Below are positions 7,173 to 15,944 of a stretch of 27,378 nucleotides of DNA, in pieces. A program made the translations under genes and the position numbers. Position 1 is the stretch's first letter. Each line of letters starts with the position of its first letter. Below the pieces are notes generated by a model. The model made no database searches and was not told the origin of the DNA. It was given only the letters and a program-made list of their open reading frames with translations. Source of the stretch: an uncultured bacterium (GTDB taxonomy: Bacteria > Gemmatimonadota > Gemmatimonadetes > Longimicrobiales > RSA9); the NCBI GenBank assembly GCA_937889645.1, contig CALBZE010000049.1, forward strand, positions 1-27,378. Direction: 5' to 3'.

Positions 7173-8414
7173 GTGCGGCACTTCATTCTACTGATCGCTC
7201 TCGCGCTCGGCGCTTGCGGCATGTCAACCGATCGGGACGGGTCGGCGGCCCGGTCGGTGTTCGACGATCCCAACCTGCCGCGGTGGGAGTTCGACCCTAC
7301 GCCGGTGCTGGAGATCGGCGGGGAAGACGAACGGGAGGGGTACGCGCTGGAGCGTGTGGGCGACGCGGTGTTGCTGGAGGGCAAGCTCGCGGTGGCCGAT
7401 CGTGGGGCGGGCGAGGTTCGCGTCTACTCGCTTGGGGGCGAGTTGATGTTCCGGTCGGGCCGGAGTGGCGACGGGCCGGGGGAGTACCGGACGATCACTG
7501 CTCTGGCCTCGTCGGGCGACAGCATAATGATCGTCTGGGACTTCCTGCTCCGCCGGTTCACGCACCTGGACGCGACGAGCGGCGAGGTCCTGGCTATGAT
7601 CACGGCGGACCTGTCCTCAGTGAAGGGCATGGGGCTGGGCATCAAATTCGTCGGCGTGATGGGCGGCGGGCGTTACGCATTCCGCGAAGAGCGGGACGAC
7701 TGGTCGCTTCGGAACGCCCCGAACGCGGAGCGCCGTGACTCGGTGCGGTACCTGGTCCTGGAGCCGGATGGCAAGTGGCGCGGGGTCGAGTGGAAGGAGC
7801 TCGGCGACGAGGTTTACTTCAGGAGAGACGAAAACAGTTGGGGCACCTCACCGGTGATTTTCGGCCGGACGGCGCAGGCCGCCGCGATCCACTCTGGATT
7901 GGTTGTCGGGGCGACGGACAGCCTGTCGTTGACCTTGCGGGGTATCGACGGCTCCGTGCTCAGGACCGTATCTCTCCCCGGGACCGAGGCGAAGGTCCTT
8001 CCGGAATGGGAGAAGGTGGCGCGAAAACGGCAGTTCGAGGAGGAAGACGCGCGCGTTTCGCGTATGTTCGCCCGGATCGGCGGTGCGGATGCCCCGGCGA
8101 TGCTGGCAACCATGAAGCGGAGCCTCCAGGCGCGGTACCGCGAAATCCCCGCGCGCCGCACGCTCCCGGCGTTCGCTGCGTTGGAGGCGGACGCCCTGGG
8201 CCGGGTCTGGGTTGCCGAGAGCGTACCGCCCGACGCTCGCACCCGGCGCTGGGTCCTGCTCGACACGCTCCTCGCGCCCGTCGCCGTGGTCGAGATGCCG
8301 AGCGACATCGACATCCTCCACATTCGAGGTGACCGGGTCGTGTCGCTCGCGGTGGACGAGTTGGGTGTGCAGGCGGTGCGGGTCCACCGGGTCGTGCCGC
8401 GAGATCGGAGCTAG
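7173..8414 (+). CDS. 6-bladed beta-propeller lipoprotein
   Basis: A 413-residue predicted lipoprotein. Starting at GTG 7173 (GGAGAA lies at 7165-7170, rather close) gives a compact signal peptide RHFILLIALALGAC with lipobox LGAC. A longer reading from TTG 7122 is possible but buries the signal peptide. The mature part has repeated beta-rich blade patterns: LLEGKLAVADRGAGEVRVYSLGG and FRSGRSGDGPGEYR, the latter a very common motif in 6-bladed propeller proteins of Gemmatimonadota and Bacteroidota. Late blades follow (LEADALGRVWVAE). A charged helical insert (about 285-340) interrupts the propeller. Such proteins are thought to bind ligands or partners at the cell surface; no enzymatic role is evident. 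An AT-rich patch (7107-7120) after the T3 terminator may hold its promoter. Confidence 0.8.
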   Translation: MRHFILLIALALGACGMSTDRDGSAARSVFDDPNLPRWEFDPTPVLEIGGEDEREGYALERVGDAVLLEGKLAVADRGAGEVRVYSLGGELMFRSGRSGDGPGEYRTITALASSGDSIMIVWDFLLRRFTHLDATSGEVLAMITADLSSVKGMGLGIKFVGVMGGGRYAFREERDDWSLRNAPNAERRDSVRYLVLEPDGKWRGVEWKELGDEVYFRRDENSWGTSPVIFGRTAQAAAIHSGLVVGATDSLSLTLRGIDGSVLRTVSLPGTEAKVLPEWEKVARKRQFEEEDARVSRMFARIGGADAPAMLATMKRSLQARYREIPARRTLPAFAALEADALGRVWVAESVPPDARTRRWVLLDTLLAPVAVVEMPSDIDILHIRGDRVVSLAVDELGVQAVRVHRVVPRDRS

Positions 8415-8438
8415 GACGAGGAAAACGGAGGACGCGCG

Positions 8439-8963
8439 ATGCAGCAGACGACCGAGGCGTGGCTGGCGGGGCCGGTCGAGGGTGTGGACCCGTACCTGAT
8501 GCCGGTCGCGCATGCGCTGGTGCAGGCGGGGCGGGACCTGGAGCGGGCGGCGGCGGACCTCGCGCCGGAGGAGGTGTGGGCGCGGCCGGGCGGCGCGGCG
8601 TCGATCGGGTTTCATCTCCGGCACGTGGCCGGCGTGCTGGACCGCTTGCTCACGTACGCGCGGGGTGAGATGTTGAGTGAGGCGCAGCTGGCCGCGCTGC
8701 GGGTGGAGGGCGAGCCCGGGGACCCGCCGGCCGGCGCGCCGGAGCTGGTGGCGGCGGCGAAGGCGGCGATCGAGCGGGCGCTCGAGCAGGTCCGGGCGAC
8801 GCCGCGCTCTTCGCTGCTCGAGCCGCGCGAGGTGGGACGGAAACGGCTGCCCAGCAACGTGCTGGGGCTGCTCTACCACGCCGCCGAGCACGTGACGCGC
8901 CACGTCGGGCAGATCATCACGACGGCGAAAGTAGTCAGGGGCGCGGATCGGCCGGCCGGCTGA
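8439..8963 (+). CDS. DinB-like (DUF664/YfiT-type) putative metal-dependent protein
   Basis: A 174-residue four-helix-bundle protein of the DinB superfamily. His59 (in SIGFHLRHVAG) plus His147 and His151 (in LLYHAAEHVTRH) occupy the places of the three-His metal site conserved in this superfamily. Relatives include thiol transferases that use bacillithiol or mycothiol, and damage-induced proteins of unknown activity, so no specific reaction can be assigned. The start is supported by CGGAGGA at 8427-8433. It begins 24 bp after the propeller gene and ends 32 bp before the DUF885 gene, all on the plus strand, so the three may form one transcript. Confidence 0.85.
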   Translation: MQQTTEAWLAGPVEGVDPYLMPVAHALVQAGRDLERAAADLAPEEVWARPGGAASIGFHLRHVAGVLDRLLTYARGEMLSEAQLAALRVEGEPGDPPAGAPELVAAAKAAIERALEQVRATPRSSLLEPREVGRKRLPSNVLGLLYHAAEHVTRHVGQIITTAKVVRGADRPAG

Positions 8964-8995
8964 CGGGCGGAGACCTTCCCGGAGGGGGTGTGTCG

Positions 8996-10816
8996 ATGGA
9001 GAAGATGAAGACGTGGAAGAAGATCGTGCTGGCGGCCGTCGCGGTCGTCGTCGTGGGCGGCACGGGGTTCATCGTCCCCACCTGGTGGGGGAAGCCGTGG
9101 TCGATCGAGCACTTCTACCTGCGGGCGGTCGTACAGGCGGCGCTGCGGAGCCCGATGATGCTCACGCAGGCGGGTATCCCGCTCAAGGCGGACGAGCTGG
9201 ACGACCGGTCGCTCAAGGCGCTCCGCGAGGAAACGGAGTGGCTGCGCAAGCAGATCGAAGTATTCGGGCGGTACGACAGGGAGAAGGTGGAGGATCGGGT
9301 CTCCTACGACGTCATGGATTGGTTCCTCCGGGGGATGGAGCGTGAATCCTATTACACGCTCCACTCCTACCCGCTGAACCAGATGTACGGCGAGCAGAGC
9401 GGGGTGCCGGAGTTCCTGCTCCGGACGCATCCCCTGAACGGGGAGAAGGACGCGCGCAATTACGTGCGGCGCCTCGGGGCGGTGGGGACGTATTTCGACG
9501 GGATCCTCGAGAGGATGCGGCACCAGGAGGAGCTGGGGATCCTGCCGCCGCGGTTCGTCGTGCAGAAAGTGCTGCACGAGATGCGTGAGTTCATCGCGCC
9601 GCCCCCCGAGGAGCACGTGCTGTACACGCACCTGGCCGAGCGGCTCGCGGGGATGGAGGGGCTGGACGACGCGCGTCGCGCGAAGCTGCTGGACGAGGCC
9701 CGGGCCGAGATCGAGAACACGGTCTACCCCACGTATCGTCGCCTGATCGAGTACTACGAGGGGCTGGAGCCGAAGACGACGGAGGACGACGGCGTCTGGA
9801 AGCTCCCGGAGGGCGCCGAGTTCTACGAGCATCGGGTGCGGATCATCACGTCGACCGACATGACGCCGGACGAGGTCCACGCGTTGGGGCTGCGCGAGGT
9901 GGAGCGGATCCAGGGCGAGATCCGGGCGATCCTGCGCGAGCTCGGATACCCGACCCGGGATCTGGGCCGCGTCATCCGGGACCTGCACCGGGAAGAGCGT
10001 TTCGCGTGGCCGGAAGGTCCGGAGGGCCAGCGGGCGGTCCTGACGCGCTACCAGGAGCTCATCGACGAGGTCAGCGGCCGGCTGGACACGCTCTTCCACA
10101 CGCTTCCGCGTACGGGCGTCGAGGTGGTCCGTACGCCGGCGTTCCGGGAGGCGACTGCGCCACGGGCGCAATACACCGCGCCTTCGCTCGACGGCTCGCG
10201 GCCGGGGCAGTTCCTCGTGAACCTGCGCGACGTGAACGAGCACGCGCGCTTCACGATGCGGACGCTCGCGTACCATGAAGCCGTCCCCGGCCATCACCTC
10301 CAGATGGCGCTGGCGATGGAGAACCGAAGCATCCCGTTGTTCCGCAGCTTCGTCCCCGCGATCGCGTTCACCGAAGGGTGGGGGCTGTACGCCGAGCAGC
10401 TCGCCGACGAGGCGGGCTTCCTGACGGACCCGTACGACCGGCTCGGCTACCTGAACATGGACCTGCTCCGCGCGGCGCGGCTGGTGGTCGACACGGGGAT
10501 CCACTGGAAGCGCTGGACCCGCCAGCAGGCGATCGATTACATGCTGGAGAACACCGGGCTCATGGAAGCGGACATCGTGGCGGAGGTCGAGCGCTACATC
10601 GTCGCGCCGGGGCAGGCGACGGGGTACAAGGTCGGGCAGCTGAAGCTCGTGGAGCTGCGCGAGCGGGCGCGCGAGCGGCTGGGCGATCGCTTCGACATCC
10701 GCGACTACCACCGGGTCGTGCTCGGCGGCGGCCCGATGCCGCTCACGGTGCTGGAGAAGGTGGTCGACGAGTGGATCGCGGATACGCTCGCGGGCGAGGG
10801 CGCCGAGGCGCGGTGA
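8996..10816 (+). CDS. DUF885-family metallopeptidase-like protein, membrane-anchored
   Basis: A 606-residue protein with an N-terminal hydrophobic segment (about residues 10-28, KKIVLAAVAVVVVGGTGFIV) acting as signal or anchor, then a large helical DUF885 domain. The zinc-site motif HEAVPGHH (His427-His434, including Glu428) and the downstream Glu460 in TEGWGLYAEQL match the HExxxGHH...E arrangement of this family. The family is structurally related to M2/M32-like zinc peptidases. Near the C-terminus come QATGYKVGQLKLxELR and the FHxVVLGGGPMPLxVLE-type ending (here YHRVVLGGGPMPLTVLE), also diagnostic. ATG 8996 is chosen because GGAGGGGG (8981-8988) is well placed for it; GTG 8990 would be too close. 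The active site probably faces the periplasm. The substrate is unknown. Confidence 0.9.
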   Translation: MEKMKTWKKIVLAAVAVVVVGGTGFIVPTWWGKPWSIEHFYLRAVVQAALRSPMMLTQAGIPLKADELDDRSLKALREETEWLRKQIEVFGRYDREKVEDRVSYDVMDWFLRGMERESYYTLHSYPLNQMYGEQSGVPEFLLRTHPLNGEKDARNYVRRLGAVGTYFDGILERMRHQEELGILPPRFVVQKVLHEMREFIAPPPEEHVLYTHLAERLAGMEGLDDARRAKLLDEARAEIENTVYPTYRRLIEYYEGLEPKTTEDDGVWKLPEGAEFYEHRVRIITSTDMTPDEVHALGLREVERIQGEIRAILRELGYPTRDLGRVIRDLHREERFAWPEGPEGQRAVLTRYQELIDEVSGRLDTLFHTLPRTGVEVVRTPAFREATAPRAQYTAPSLDGSRPGQFLVNLRDVNEHARFTMRTLAYHEAVPGHHLQMALAMENRSIPLFRSFVPAIAFTEGWGLYAEQLADEAGFLTDPYDRLGYLNMDLLRAARLVVDTGIHWKRWTRQQAIDYMLENTGLMEADIVAEVERYIVAPGQATGYKVGQLKLVELRERARERLGDRFDIRDYHRVVLGGGPMPLTVLEKVVDEWIADTLAGEGAEAR

Positions 10817-10900
10817 GTGCGACGTCGCCTGCCGCCGCACCGACCGTTGCGTACGCGTAGGCGGCGGCTGGCGACGATGCGGGCGCCGGCGGCTCGCGGA

Positions 10901-12091
10901 TCAGTTCGCCGGCGCCGTCTCGGGCCCGTCGACGAGGCGGAGGGCGACGGCCTGCACGAGGAGCGCGCGGGCCCGCTCGGCGATCTCGTCGAGCGAGATG
11001 GTCGGAGCGTGCGCGAACGCTTGTTCGACGCGTCGGCGGACCTCCTCGAAGGAGGGGAGCTGGGGAAGTTGGATCCTGGCTAGCTGCGCCTCCGCTTCGG
11101 CGCCGGCCAAGCGCAGCCGTTCCCTGAGCTCTTCCCAGGTGGGCGTCTGGGCCCACGCGGCGCGGACCTGGGCGGCGATCTTCTCGACCGGGAAGCCGTG
11201 CACGATCTGGCGCGCGGCCTTCTCGACGACCTTTCGGCCGAGCCGTCGCTCGTTGCGGACGACGTCGGGCGGCGGCTCGCCGAGGTCCCAGACGACCCGG
11301 AACCAGGACAGCACCTTCAGCACGTAGTAGGTCGGGTCGATCTCCCACCAACGAAATCCTTGCCTCGTCGAGCGCTGGTACGCATGGTGGTTGTTGTGCC
11401 ACCCCTCGCCCAGCGTGATGAGCGCCAGCCACCAGTTGTTTCGTGAATCGTCGCCGGTCAGGTAGCGCTGCTTGCCGTGCACGTGCGCCAGCGAGTTGAT
11501 CATGAAGGTGCCGTGGTAGAGCAGCACGGTGCTCCAGAAGAAGCCGACGACGAGCCCCGGCCAGCCGGCGAAGAGGAAGCAGGCGACGGCGAGCGCGATC
11601 GCCACGGCGTAGGGGTGCCGCTCGAGCCAGACCAGCTCGGGGTAGCGCGTCAGGTCCGGGACGGTCGAGTAGTCGACCGTGTCGTTGCGGCGCGCGAAGA
11701 TCCACCCCACGTGCGAGTAGAAGAAGCCGTGGTGCCGCGGGGAGTGGACGTCGAGCTCGGTGTCGGAGTGCAGGTGGTGGTGGCGGTGGATCGCCGCCCA
11801 CCAGAGCACGCCGCGCTGGGCGGAGCTCTGGGCCAGGACCGCGAGGAGGAACTGCCCGACCCGGCTCGTCTTGAACGAGCGGTGCGAGAAGTAGCGGTGG
11901 TAGCCGGCGGTCGCGCCGAACATGCGGACCACGTAGAGGACGACGCAGATGACCAGCGCCTCCGCGGTCACGCCCGTCCAGATCGCCGCGAAGCAGGCGA
12001 GGTGGACGAGGACGAACGGGAGGGCGGCGGGATAGATGATGTCGTCGTGGAATTCTTCGGCCTCGGCGGAGGCGTGATGTAGCTCGGTCAT
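10901..12091 (-). CDS. Delta-9-type acyl-CoA/acyl-lipid fatty-acid desaturase
   Basis: A 396-residue membrane protein of the class that introduces a cis double bond into saturated fatty acyl chains using a di-iron centre. The three histidine boxes are intact: HRYFSH (65-70), HRHHH (102-106) and HNNHH (232-236). Additional conserved His residues occur in the GTFMINSLAHVHG region. Hydrophobic segments near 20-60, 80-100 and 165-195 fit the usual four-helix topology. The catalytic part ends around residue 300. The last ~100 residues are an Ala/Glu/Arg-rich, probably helical soluble tail that is longer than in typical bacterial members. AAAGGATC precedes ATG 12091. It stands alone between a convergent gene and a hairpin-bearing spacer. 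The likely role is control of membrane fluidity. Confidence 0.93.
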   Translation of the reverse strand: MTELHHASAEAEEFHDDIIYPAALPFVLVHLACFAAIWTGVTAEALVICVVLYVVRMFGATAGYHRYFSHRSFKTSRVGQFLLAVLAQSSAQRGVLWWAAIHRHHHLHSDTELDVHSPRHHGFFYSHVGWIFARRNDTVDYSTVPDLTRYPELVWLERHPYAVAIALAVACFLFAGWPGLVVGFFWSTVLLYHGTFMINSLAHVHGKQRYLTGDDSRNNWWLALITLGEGWHNNHHAYQRSTRQGFRWWEIDPTYYVLKVLSWFRVVWDLGEPPPDVVRNERRLGRKVVEKAARQIVHGFPVEKIAAQVRAAWAQTPTWEELRERLRLAGAEAEAQLARIQLPQLPSFEEVRRRVEQAFAHAPTISLDEIAERARALLVQAVALRLVDGPETAPAN

Positions 12092-12297
12092 GCGATCCTT
12101 TCCGTCCAGCCCCGGATCGCCTTCGAGCCGCTGCTGGTTCAGGTGGGAGAGCGTCGGAGGGCGGGAGCGCCGGACCGTCCCGGCGCCCGACCGGTTCGTG
12201 TCCCCGAACGTTCGCGGAACGGGGCGGCAAAGTCAAGGATCTCGCGGAGGTGGTCTATCCGAGGGCGTTGTAGGTCCTCTGTCCGCAGATGAGCATT

Positions 12298-12333
12298 GCC
12301 CCCGGTCGCGCGACCGCGCGACCGGGGGCTTTC
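12298..12333. terminator. Strong hairpin downstream of the M20 gene
   Basis: A perfect 13-bp stem (GCCCCCGGTCGCG at 12298-12310 with its complement at 12317-12329) has a 6-nt loop. It lies 17 bp beyond the stop of the minus-strand M20 gene. TTTCG follows on the plus strand, but no U-tract follows on the minus strand. It may end the M20 transcript or protect its 3' end. The rest of the 12092-12349 spacer shows no gene that I can recognise. Confidence 0.6.
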
Positions 12334-12349
12334 GTTCACCCCGCCGGCG

Positions 12350-13990
12350 TCAGTTGCCGGACCGGTTCGAGTCGCTGCCCTTCGCCGCCGTCTCCGGCCG
12401 CAGCGTCGGGTACTTGATCCCGAGCTGCTCGAGGTAGGTGTCGTACTTGGTCTCGTCGTAGTAGAACGGCCGGAGCTTTTCGCGGTACTCGGCCATGGTC
12501 CGCTCGTTCAGCCAGGTCGGCGGCGGATCGTTGGCCGTGATGAAGGGCGTGTACTTGATGTCCTTGGTCTGGACGTCGCGGAAGTAGGCCCAGGCGTCCT
12601 CGACGAGCTTCGGGTTGAGGAAGAACTCGAGGGCGGTGCGGGCCATGACCTTGGCGCCGGCGGTCGCGCCCTTGTGGGCGATCGGGGTCGCCATCGCGAT
12701 CGCGCTGGACCAGTTGTGGCCCGGCAGCCCCGGGATGTTCGAGGGGAAGCGGAGCGTGACGGTCGGGACGACCCAGGAGACGTCGCCGATGTCGTCGGAC
12801 CCGCCGCTGGAGATGCGCGCCGGCGGGCCGGAGAGGGTGTCGAGCTTCGTCGCCAGGCCGGGCGCGTTGCGGTTGCCGAGCTCGCGCTGGACGGCGCGGG
12901 CGAGCATCTGGTCCTCCTCGCTCCACTCCGGCAGGCCGACGGCCTTGATGTGCTCGTACATCCGCTCGGCGATGACCTTGTTGAAGTGGCGCGGCCACGC
13001 GGTGCCGAGGATGCGGTAGCTCATCTCGGTGTCGGTCATGAGGGCGGCGCCCTTCGCGATCTGGATCGCGATGTCGAAGTTGCGGCGGATGTTCTCGTAG
13101 TCGATCTCGCGGATGTAGTACCAGACCGACGCCTTCTGGGGGACGACGTTGGGCTGGTCGCCGCCTTCGCTGACTACATAATGCGAGCGCTGGTCGGGGC
13201 GCAGGTGCTCGCGGCGGTAATTCCAGGCGATGTTCATCAGCTCGACGGCGTCGAGCGCGCTGCGGCCGCGCCAGGGCGCGCCGGCGCTGTGGGCGGACTC
13301 GCCGGTGAAGGTGAACTCGACGGAGACGAGCCCGGTCCCGTGCGCCGGCCCCCAGCTCACGTCGAGGTTGCTGCCGACGTGGGTGAAGAAGACGAGGTCG
13401 ACGTCGTCGAAGAGGCCGTCGCGAACGAACCAGGCCTTCGCGGCGACGAGCTCCTCGGCGACCCCGGGCCAGAGGACGATCGTGCCGGGGATCTTCTCGC
13501 GCTCCATGATCTTCTTGAGGGCGAGGGCGGCGGTGATGTTGACCGCCTGGCCCGAGTTGTGGCCCTCGCCGTGGCCGGGCGCGCCCTCGACGATCGGGTC
13601 GTGGTAGGCGACGCCGGGCTTCTGGCTGGCCTTCGGGATCCCGTCGATGTCGCTGCCGAAGGCGATGACGGGCTTGCCCGACCCCCATCGCGCCCACCAC
13701 GAGGTGGGCATGCCCGAGACGCCCTCCCGGACCTCGAAGCCGTTGTCGCGCAGCAGCTTCACGATGTAGCGCGAGGTCTCGTATTCCTGGAAGCCGAGTT
13801 CGGAGAAGCTGAAGATCTTGTCGACCATGACCTGGGTCAGCTTCCGGTTGGCCTCCACCTCGGCGGTGACCTCGTCGAGGAGGCGGTTCAGGTCGCGCGA
13901 CTGTGCGGATGCCGGTGCGGGCGCGAGCCCGGCGACGGTCAGTACGGCGAGGAGCGCGCCGGCGGCGCGGCCGATGATGCGTCGAGTCAT
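12350..13990 (-). CDS. Exported M20-family amidohydrolase (AbgB-like)
   Basis: A 546-residue zinc amidohydrolase of the M20D/AbgB type, the group that cleaves N-acyl or p-aminobenzoyl-glutamate-like amide bonds. The N-terminus has a clear signal peptide ending ASA|QS (cleavage about 29/30), so it acts outside the cytoplasm, unlike E. coli AbgB. Metal-site landmarks in order: GSDIDGIPK (112-120), GHGEGHNSGQ (139-148), the catalytic glutamates AEE (178-180), and H204 in FFTHVGS. The lid-domain AHSAGAPW block (233-240) follows, then GGSDDIGDVSWVVPT and GHNWSSA near the C-terminal third. The second Gly-His-Gly-Cys-Gly-His cysteine seen in many members is Glu here. The natural substrate is unknown. 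The ribosome binding site before ATG 13990 is weak. Confidence 0.9.
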   Translation of the reverse strand: MTRRIIGRAAGALLAVLTVAGLAPAPASAQSRDLNRLLDEVTAEVEANRKLTQVMVDKIFSFSELGFQEYETSRYIVKLLRDNGFEVREGVSGMPTSWWARWGSGKPVIAFGSDIDGIPKASQKPGVAYHDPIVEGAPGHGEGHNSGQAVNITAALALKKIMEREKIPGTIVLWPGVAEELVAAKAWFVRDGLFDDVDLVFFTHVGSNLDVSWGPAHGTGLVSVEFTFTGESAHSAGAPWRGRSALDAVELMNIAWNYRREHLRPDQRSHYVVSEGGDQPNVVPQKASVWYYIREIDYENIRRNFDIAIQIAKGAALMTDTEMSYRILGTAWPRHFNKVIAERMYEHIKAVGLPEWSEEDQMLARAVQRELGNRNAPGLATKLDTLSGPPARISSGGSDDIGDVSWVVPTVTLRFPSNIPGLPGHNWSSAIAMATPIAHKGATAGAKVMARTALEFFLNPKLVEDAWAYFRDVQTKDIKYTPFITANDPPPTWLNERTMAEYREKLRPFYYDETKYDTYLEQLGIKYPTLRPETAAKGSDSNRSGN

Positions 13991-14127
13991 CGTGCGGGGC
14001 TCCGGTTACGCGGGAACGTCCTGGCGGCGATCGCCGCCCGATTGGCGATTGGGGAGGTATAGCGCGCGAGAGGCGGACGGGCAAGGGAAGGGTGGGGGCG
14101 GGCAGGCTACGCGCGAGAGATGGGCGG

Positions 14128-14162
14128 AAGGCGGGTCGGCGGAGCGAGCGCCGGCCCGCCTT
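14128..14162. terminator. Hairpin downstream of Cu/Zn superoxide dismutase gene
   Basis: AAGGCGGGTCGGCG (14128-14141) pairs with CGCCGGCCCGCCTT (14149-14162), giving 14 bp with one G-T pair and a 7-nt loop. It begins 26 bp past the sod stop codon on the minus strand. There is no U-tract on the minus strand and a modest one (CGTTTCG) on the plus strand. It probably marks the end of the sod transcript. Confidence 0.5.
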
Positions 14163-14187
14163 CGTTTCGCTCCCACCCGCGCGCGTT

Positions 14188-14712
14188 TCAACGGCGGATC
14201 ACGCCGCACACGAGGCGGTCGCCGGAGTCGCCGGAGGGCTGGGTGCGGTAGTCGTCGGGGCCGGCGTGGATGACGATGGCGGAGCCGTCCGAGTCGAAGA
14301 GGGTGCCGACCTCGTCGGGCTGGAGCGTGAGCGTGGTGGCGAGCTGTTCGACGCGGGCACGGCCGGATTCCGGGACGTGCAGGTTGAGCAGGTCTCCGGC
14401 GTGCGCGCCGCGTTCGACGAGGAAGCCGTGGTCGCGGCCGCGGGGCGCGTAGTGCGCGCCGGCGGACTCGAAGCTCGGCGGTTCGCACTTGCCGGTCTCG
14501 TGGATGTGGAAGCCGTGGACGCCGGGCGGCAGGCCGGAGACGTCGATGCGGATGAGGACGCCGTTGCCGGGCGTCTGCCGCAGCTCGGCCTCGCCGACCT
14601 TCTGGCCGCGCGCGTCGATCAGGTCGGCGCGGGCGGTGAGGGGCGCCTGCGCCCGGAGCGGCGGTGCGGTCAGGAAGCCGAGGGCGATCGCGAGCAGGGT
14701 GGTGCCGCGCAT
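14188..14712 (-). CDS. sodC: Cu/Zn superoxide dismutase, exported
   Basis: A 174-residue enzyme that converts superoxide to H2O2 and O2 in the periplasm or at the cell surface. A signal peptide (about residues 1-22, ending LRAQA) is followed by the complete metal site. Copper ligands are His69 and His71 (GFHIHETGKC), bridging His87 (AGAHYAP) and His149 (AIVIHAG). Zinc ligands are His87, His95, His104 and Asp107. Cys76 and Cys169 can form the conserved disulfide. GGGAGGGATCC directly upstream fixes ATG 14712. The reading frame stays open far upstream because of base composition, but only this part has family similarity. It diverges from the PRC-barrel gene. H2O2 made here could feed a periplasmic peroxidase such as the one at 1957-3216; this is an inference only. 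Confidence 0.95.
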   Translation of the reverse strand: MRGTTLLAIALGFLTAPPLRAQAPLTARADLIDARGQKVGEAELRQTPGNGVLIRIDVSGLPPGVHGFHIHETGKCEPPSFESAGAHYAPRGRDHGFLVERGAHAGDLLNLHVPESGRARVEQLATTLTLQPDEVGTLFDSDGSAIVIHAGPDDYRTQPSGDSGDRLVCGVIRR

Positions 14713-14943
14713 GGATCCCTCCCGGGGAGTGAAGTCGACGTTTGCGACGCAACGCGCAGGTTCGCGTCGCTTGCAATCTCCAAGCCCCGGCGTCGGGCCG
14801 GGTAGGCGTGGTCGGTGACGCCGCGGAAGCGTGGCCGGTACCGGACTTGCACAACTAGCGGGTGGTCGGGGGTCCGGCGGCCGGTGGGTTCCGGGCCAGG
14901 GACCATCGCGGGACGACGAGCGCCAAGGATAAGGAGGACGAGA

Positions 14944-15789
14944 ATGGCGAACGAGATGGATCGCATCGTGTCGCTGGACGATCTCGAGGACTTCGAGGTC
15001 GCGGAGGGTGAGCCGGACGTTCGCGGGTGGGAGGTCCTGTCCGCGGACGGCGAGCGGATCGGCGAGGTCGACCAGCTGCTGGTCGACACCACGGCGATGA
15101 AGGTCCGCTACCTCGACGTAGACCTGGAGAACGACCTGATCGGCACGGACGAGGACCGGCACGCGCTGATCCCGATCGGCTTCGCGCGTCTGGACGAGGA
15201 CAACGACCAGATCTTCGTCGACAACCTGACGAAGGAAGACGTGCGGCGGCTCCCGGCGTACGACCACGGGCCGGTCACGCGCGACATCGAGGTCGAGGTG
15301 CGGCGGGCGTTCGAGCCGGGGTTCGTGGCGGAGAGCGAGGAGAAGTTCTACGAGCACGAGCACTACTCCGGCCCGCGCCGGGTGTCGGAAGGGCGGGAAC
15401 AGCGGATGTACCGCTCCGAGGAGGAGCTGGCGATCGGGAAGCGGGAGGTCTCGGCGGGCGAGGTCGAGATCACGAAGGGGGTGGAGACGGAGCACGTGAC
15501 CCGGCCGGTCGAGCTGCGGCACGAGGAGGTCGAGGTCGAGCGCCGGCCGGTGCGCAACGGCGAGCACGGCCGTGAGGCGAGCTTCAAGGAAGAGGAGATC
15601 CGCATCCCGCTGAGCGAGGAGGAAGCGGTGGTGGAGAAGCGGCCGGTCGCGCGCGAGGAGTTGATCGTGCGGAAGCGGCCGGTCGAGGAGACGGAGGAGG
15701 TGGAGGCGGACCTGCGTCGCGAGCGGATCGACGTGCACAAGCACGGCCGGATCGAGGAGGAGCGCGAGGGCCGGGAGGGCCGCCGCTGA
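14944..15789 (+). CDS. PRC-barrel / DUF2382 stress-associated protein
   Basis: A 281-residue acidic protein with two recognisable parts. Residues about 26-105 form a PRC-barrel domain (GWEVLSADGERIGEVDQLLVD, then RYLDVDLE and HALIPIGFARLD). Residues about 158-268 form a DUF2382 region with its repeating pattern of basic-acidic strands: EEELAIGKREVSAGEVEITK, EEIRIPLSEEEAVVEKRPV, EELIVRKRPV. This fusion is common in bacteria with stress responses and is often annotated as a general stress protein; its biochemical role is not established. AAGGAGGACGAGA before ATG 14944 is a near-ideal ribosome binding site. The gene is followed by a strong terminator at 15824, so it is probably monocistronic. 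Confidence 0.88.
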   Translation: MANEMDRIVSLDDLEDFEVAEGEPDVRGWEVLSADGERIGEVDQLLVDTTAMKVRYLDVDLENDLIGTDEDRHALIPIGFARLDEDNDQIFVDNLTKEDVRRLPAYDHGPVTRDIEVEVRRAFEPGFVAESEEKFYEHEHYSGPRRVSEGREQRMYRSEEELAIGKREVSAGEVEITKGVETEHVTRPVELRHEEVEVERRPVRNGEHGREASFKEEEIRIPLSEEEAVVEKRPVAREELIVRKRPVEETEEVEADLRRERIDVHKHGRIEEEREGREGRR

Positions 15790-15823
15790 CGCCGGGCCGT
15801 CAGGCCGACGGTTGAGGGGCCGG

Positions 15824-15867
15824 ACCGGGAGATCGGGCGCTTCGGCGCCGGTCTCCCGGTTTCGTTT
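15824..15867 (+). terminator. Terminator with UUCG loop after the PRC-barrel gene
   Basis: ACCGGGAGA (15824-15832) pairs with TCTCCCGGT (15852-15860), and the stem continues through inner GGCGC/GCGCC-type pairs to a TTCG tetraloop at 15841-15844. TTTCGTTTTCC follows on the plus strand. The extra-stable UUCG loop and U-rich tail make this one of the most convincing intrinsic terminators in the window. Confidence 0.88.
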
Positions 15868-15874
15868 TCCTCGC

Positions 15875-15937
15875 GGTTGGCGGGTTGCGCGCCATGGTTG
15901 GCGGCTGGCGCGCCGCGGTCGCCGGGCTGCGCGCCGC
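15875..15937. repeat. Three tandem 21-bp repeats
   Basis: Three consecutive 21-bp units (15875-15895, 15896-15916, 15917-15937) start GGTTGGCGGGTTG, GGTTGGCGGCTGG and GGTCGCCGGGCTG, and each continues CGCGCC. They sit between the PRC gene terminator and the 3' end of the EAL-HDOD gene. No ribosome binding site or reading frame suggests they are translated. Two other arrays of 20-21 bp units occur downstream of tex and of the tonB-like gene. Confidence 0.75.
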
Positions 15938-15944
15938 GCCCGCC

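Noticed and set aside
14713..15744. Upstream extension of the sodC frame antisense to the PRC-barrel gene
   Set aside because: The signal peptide and Shine-Dalgarno sequence place the true start at 14712; the extension is only an open shadow frame.
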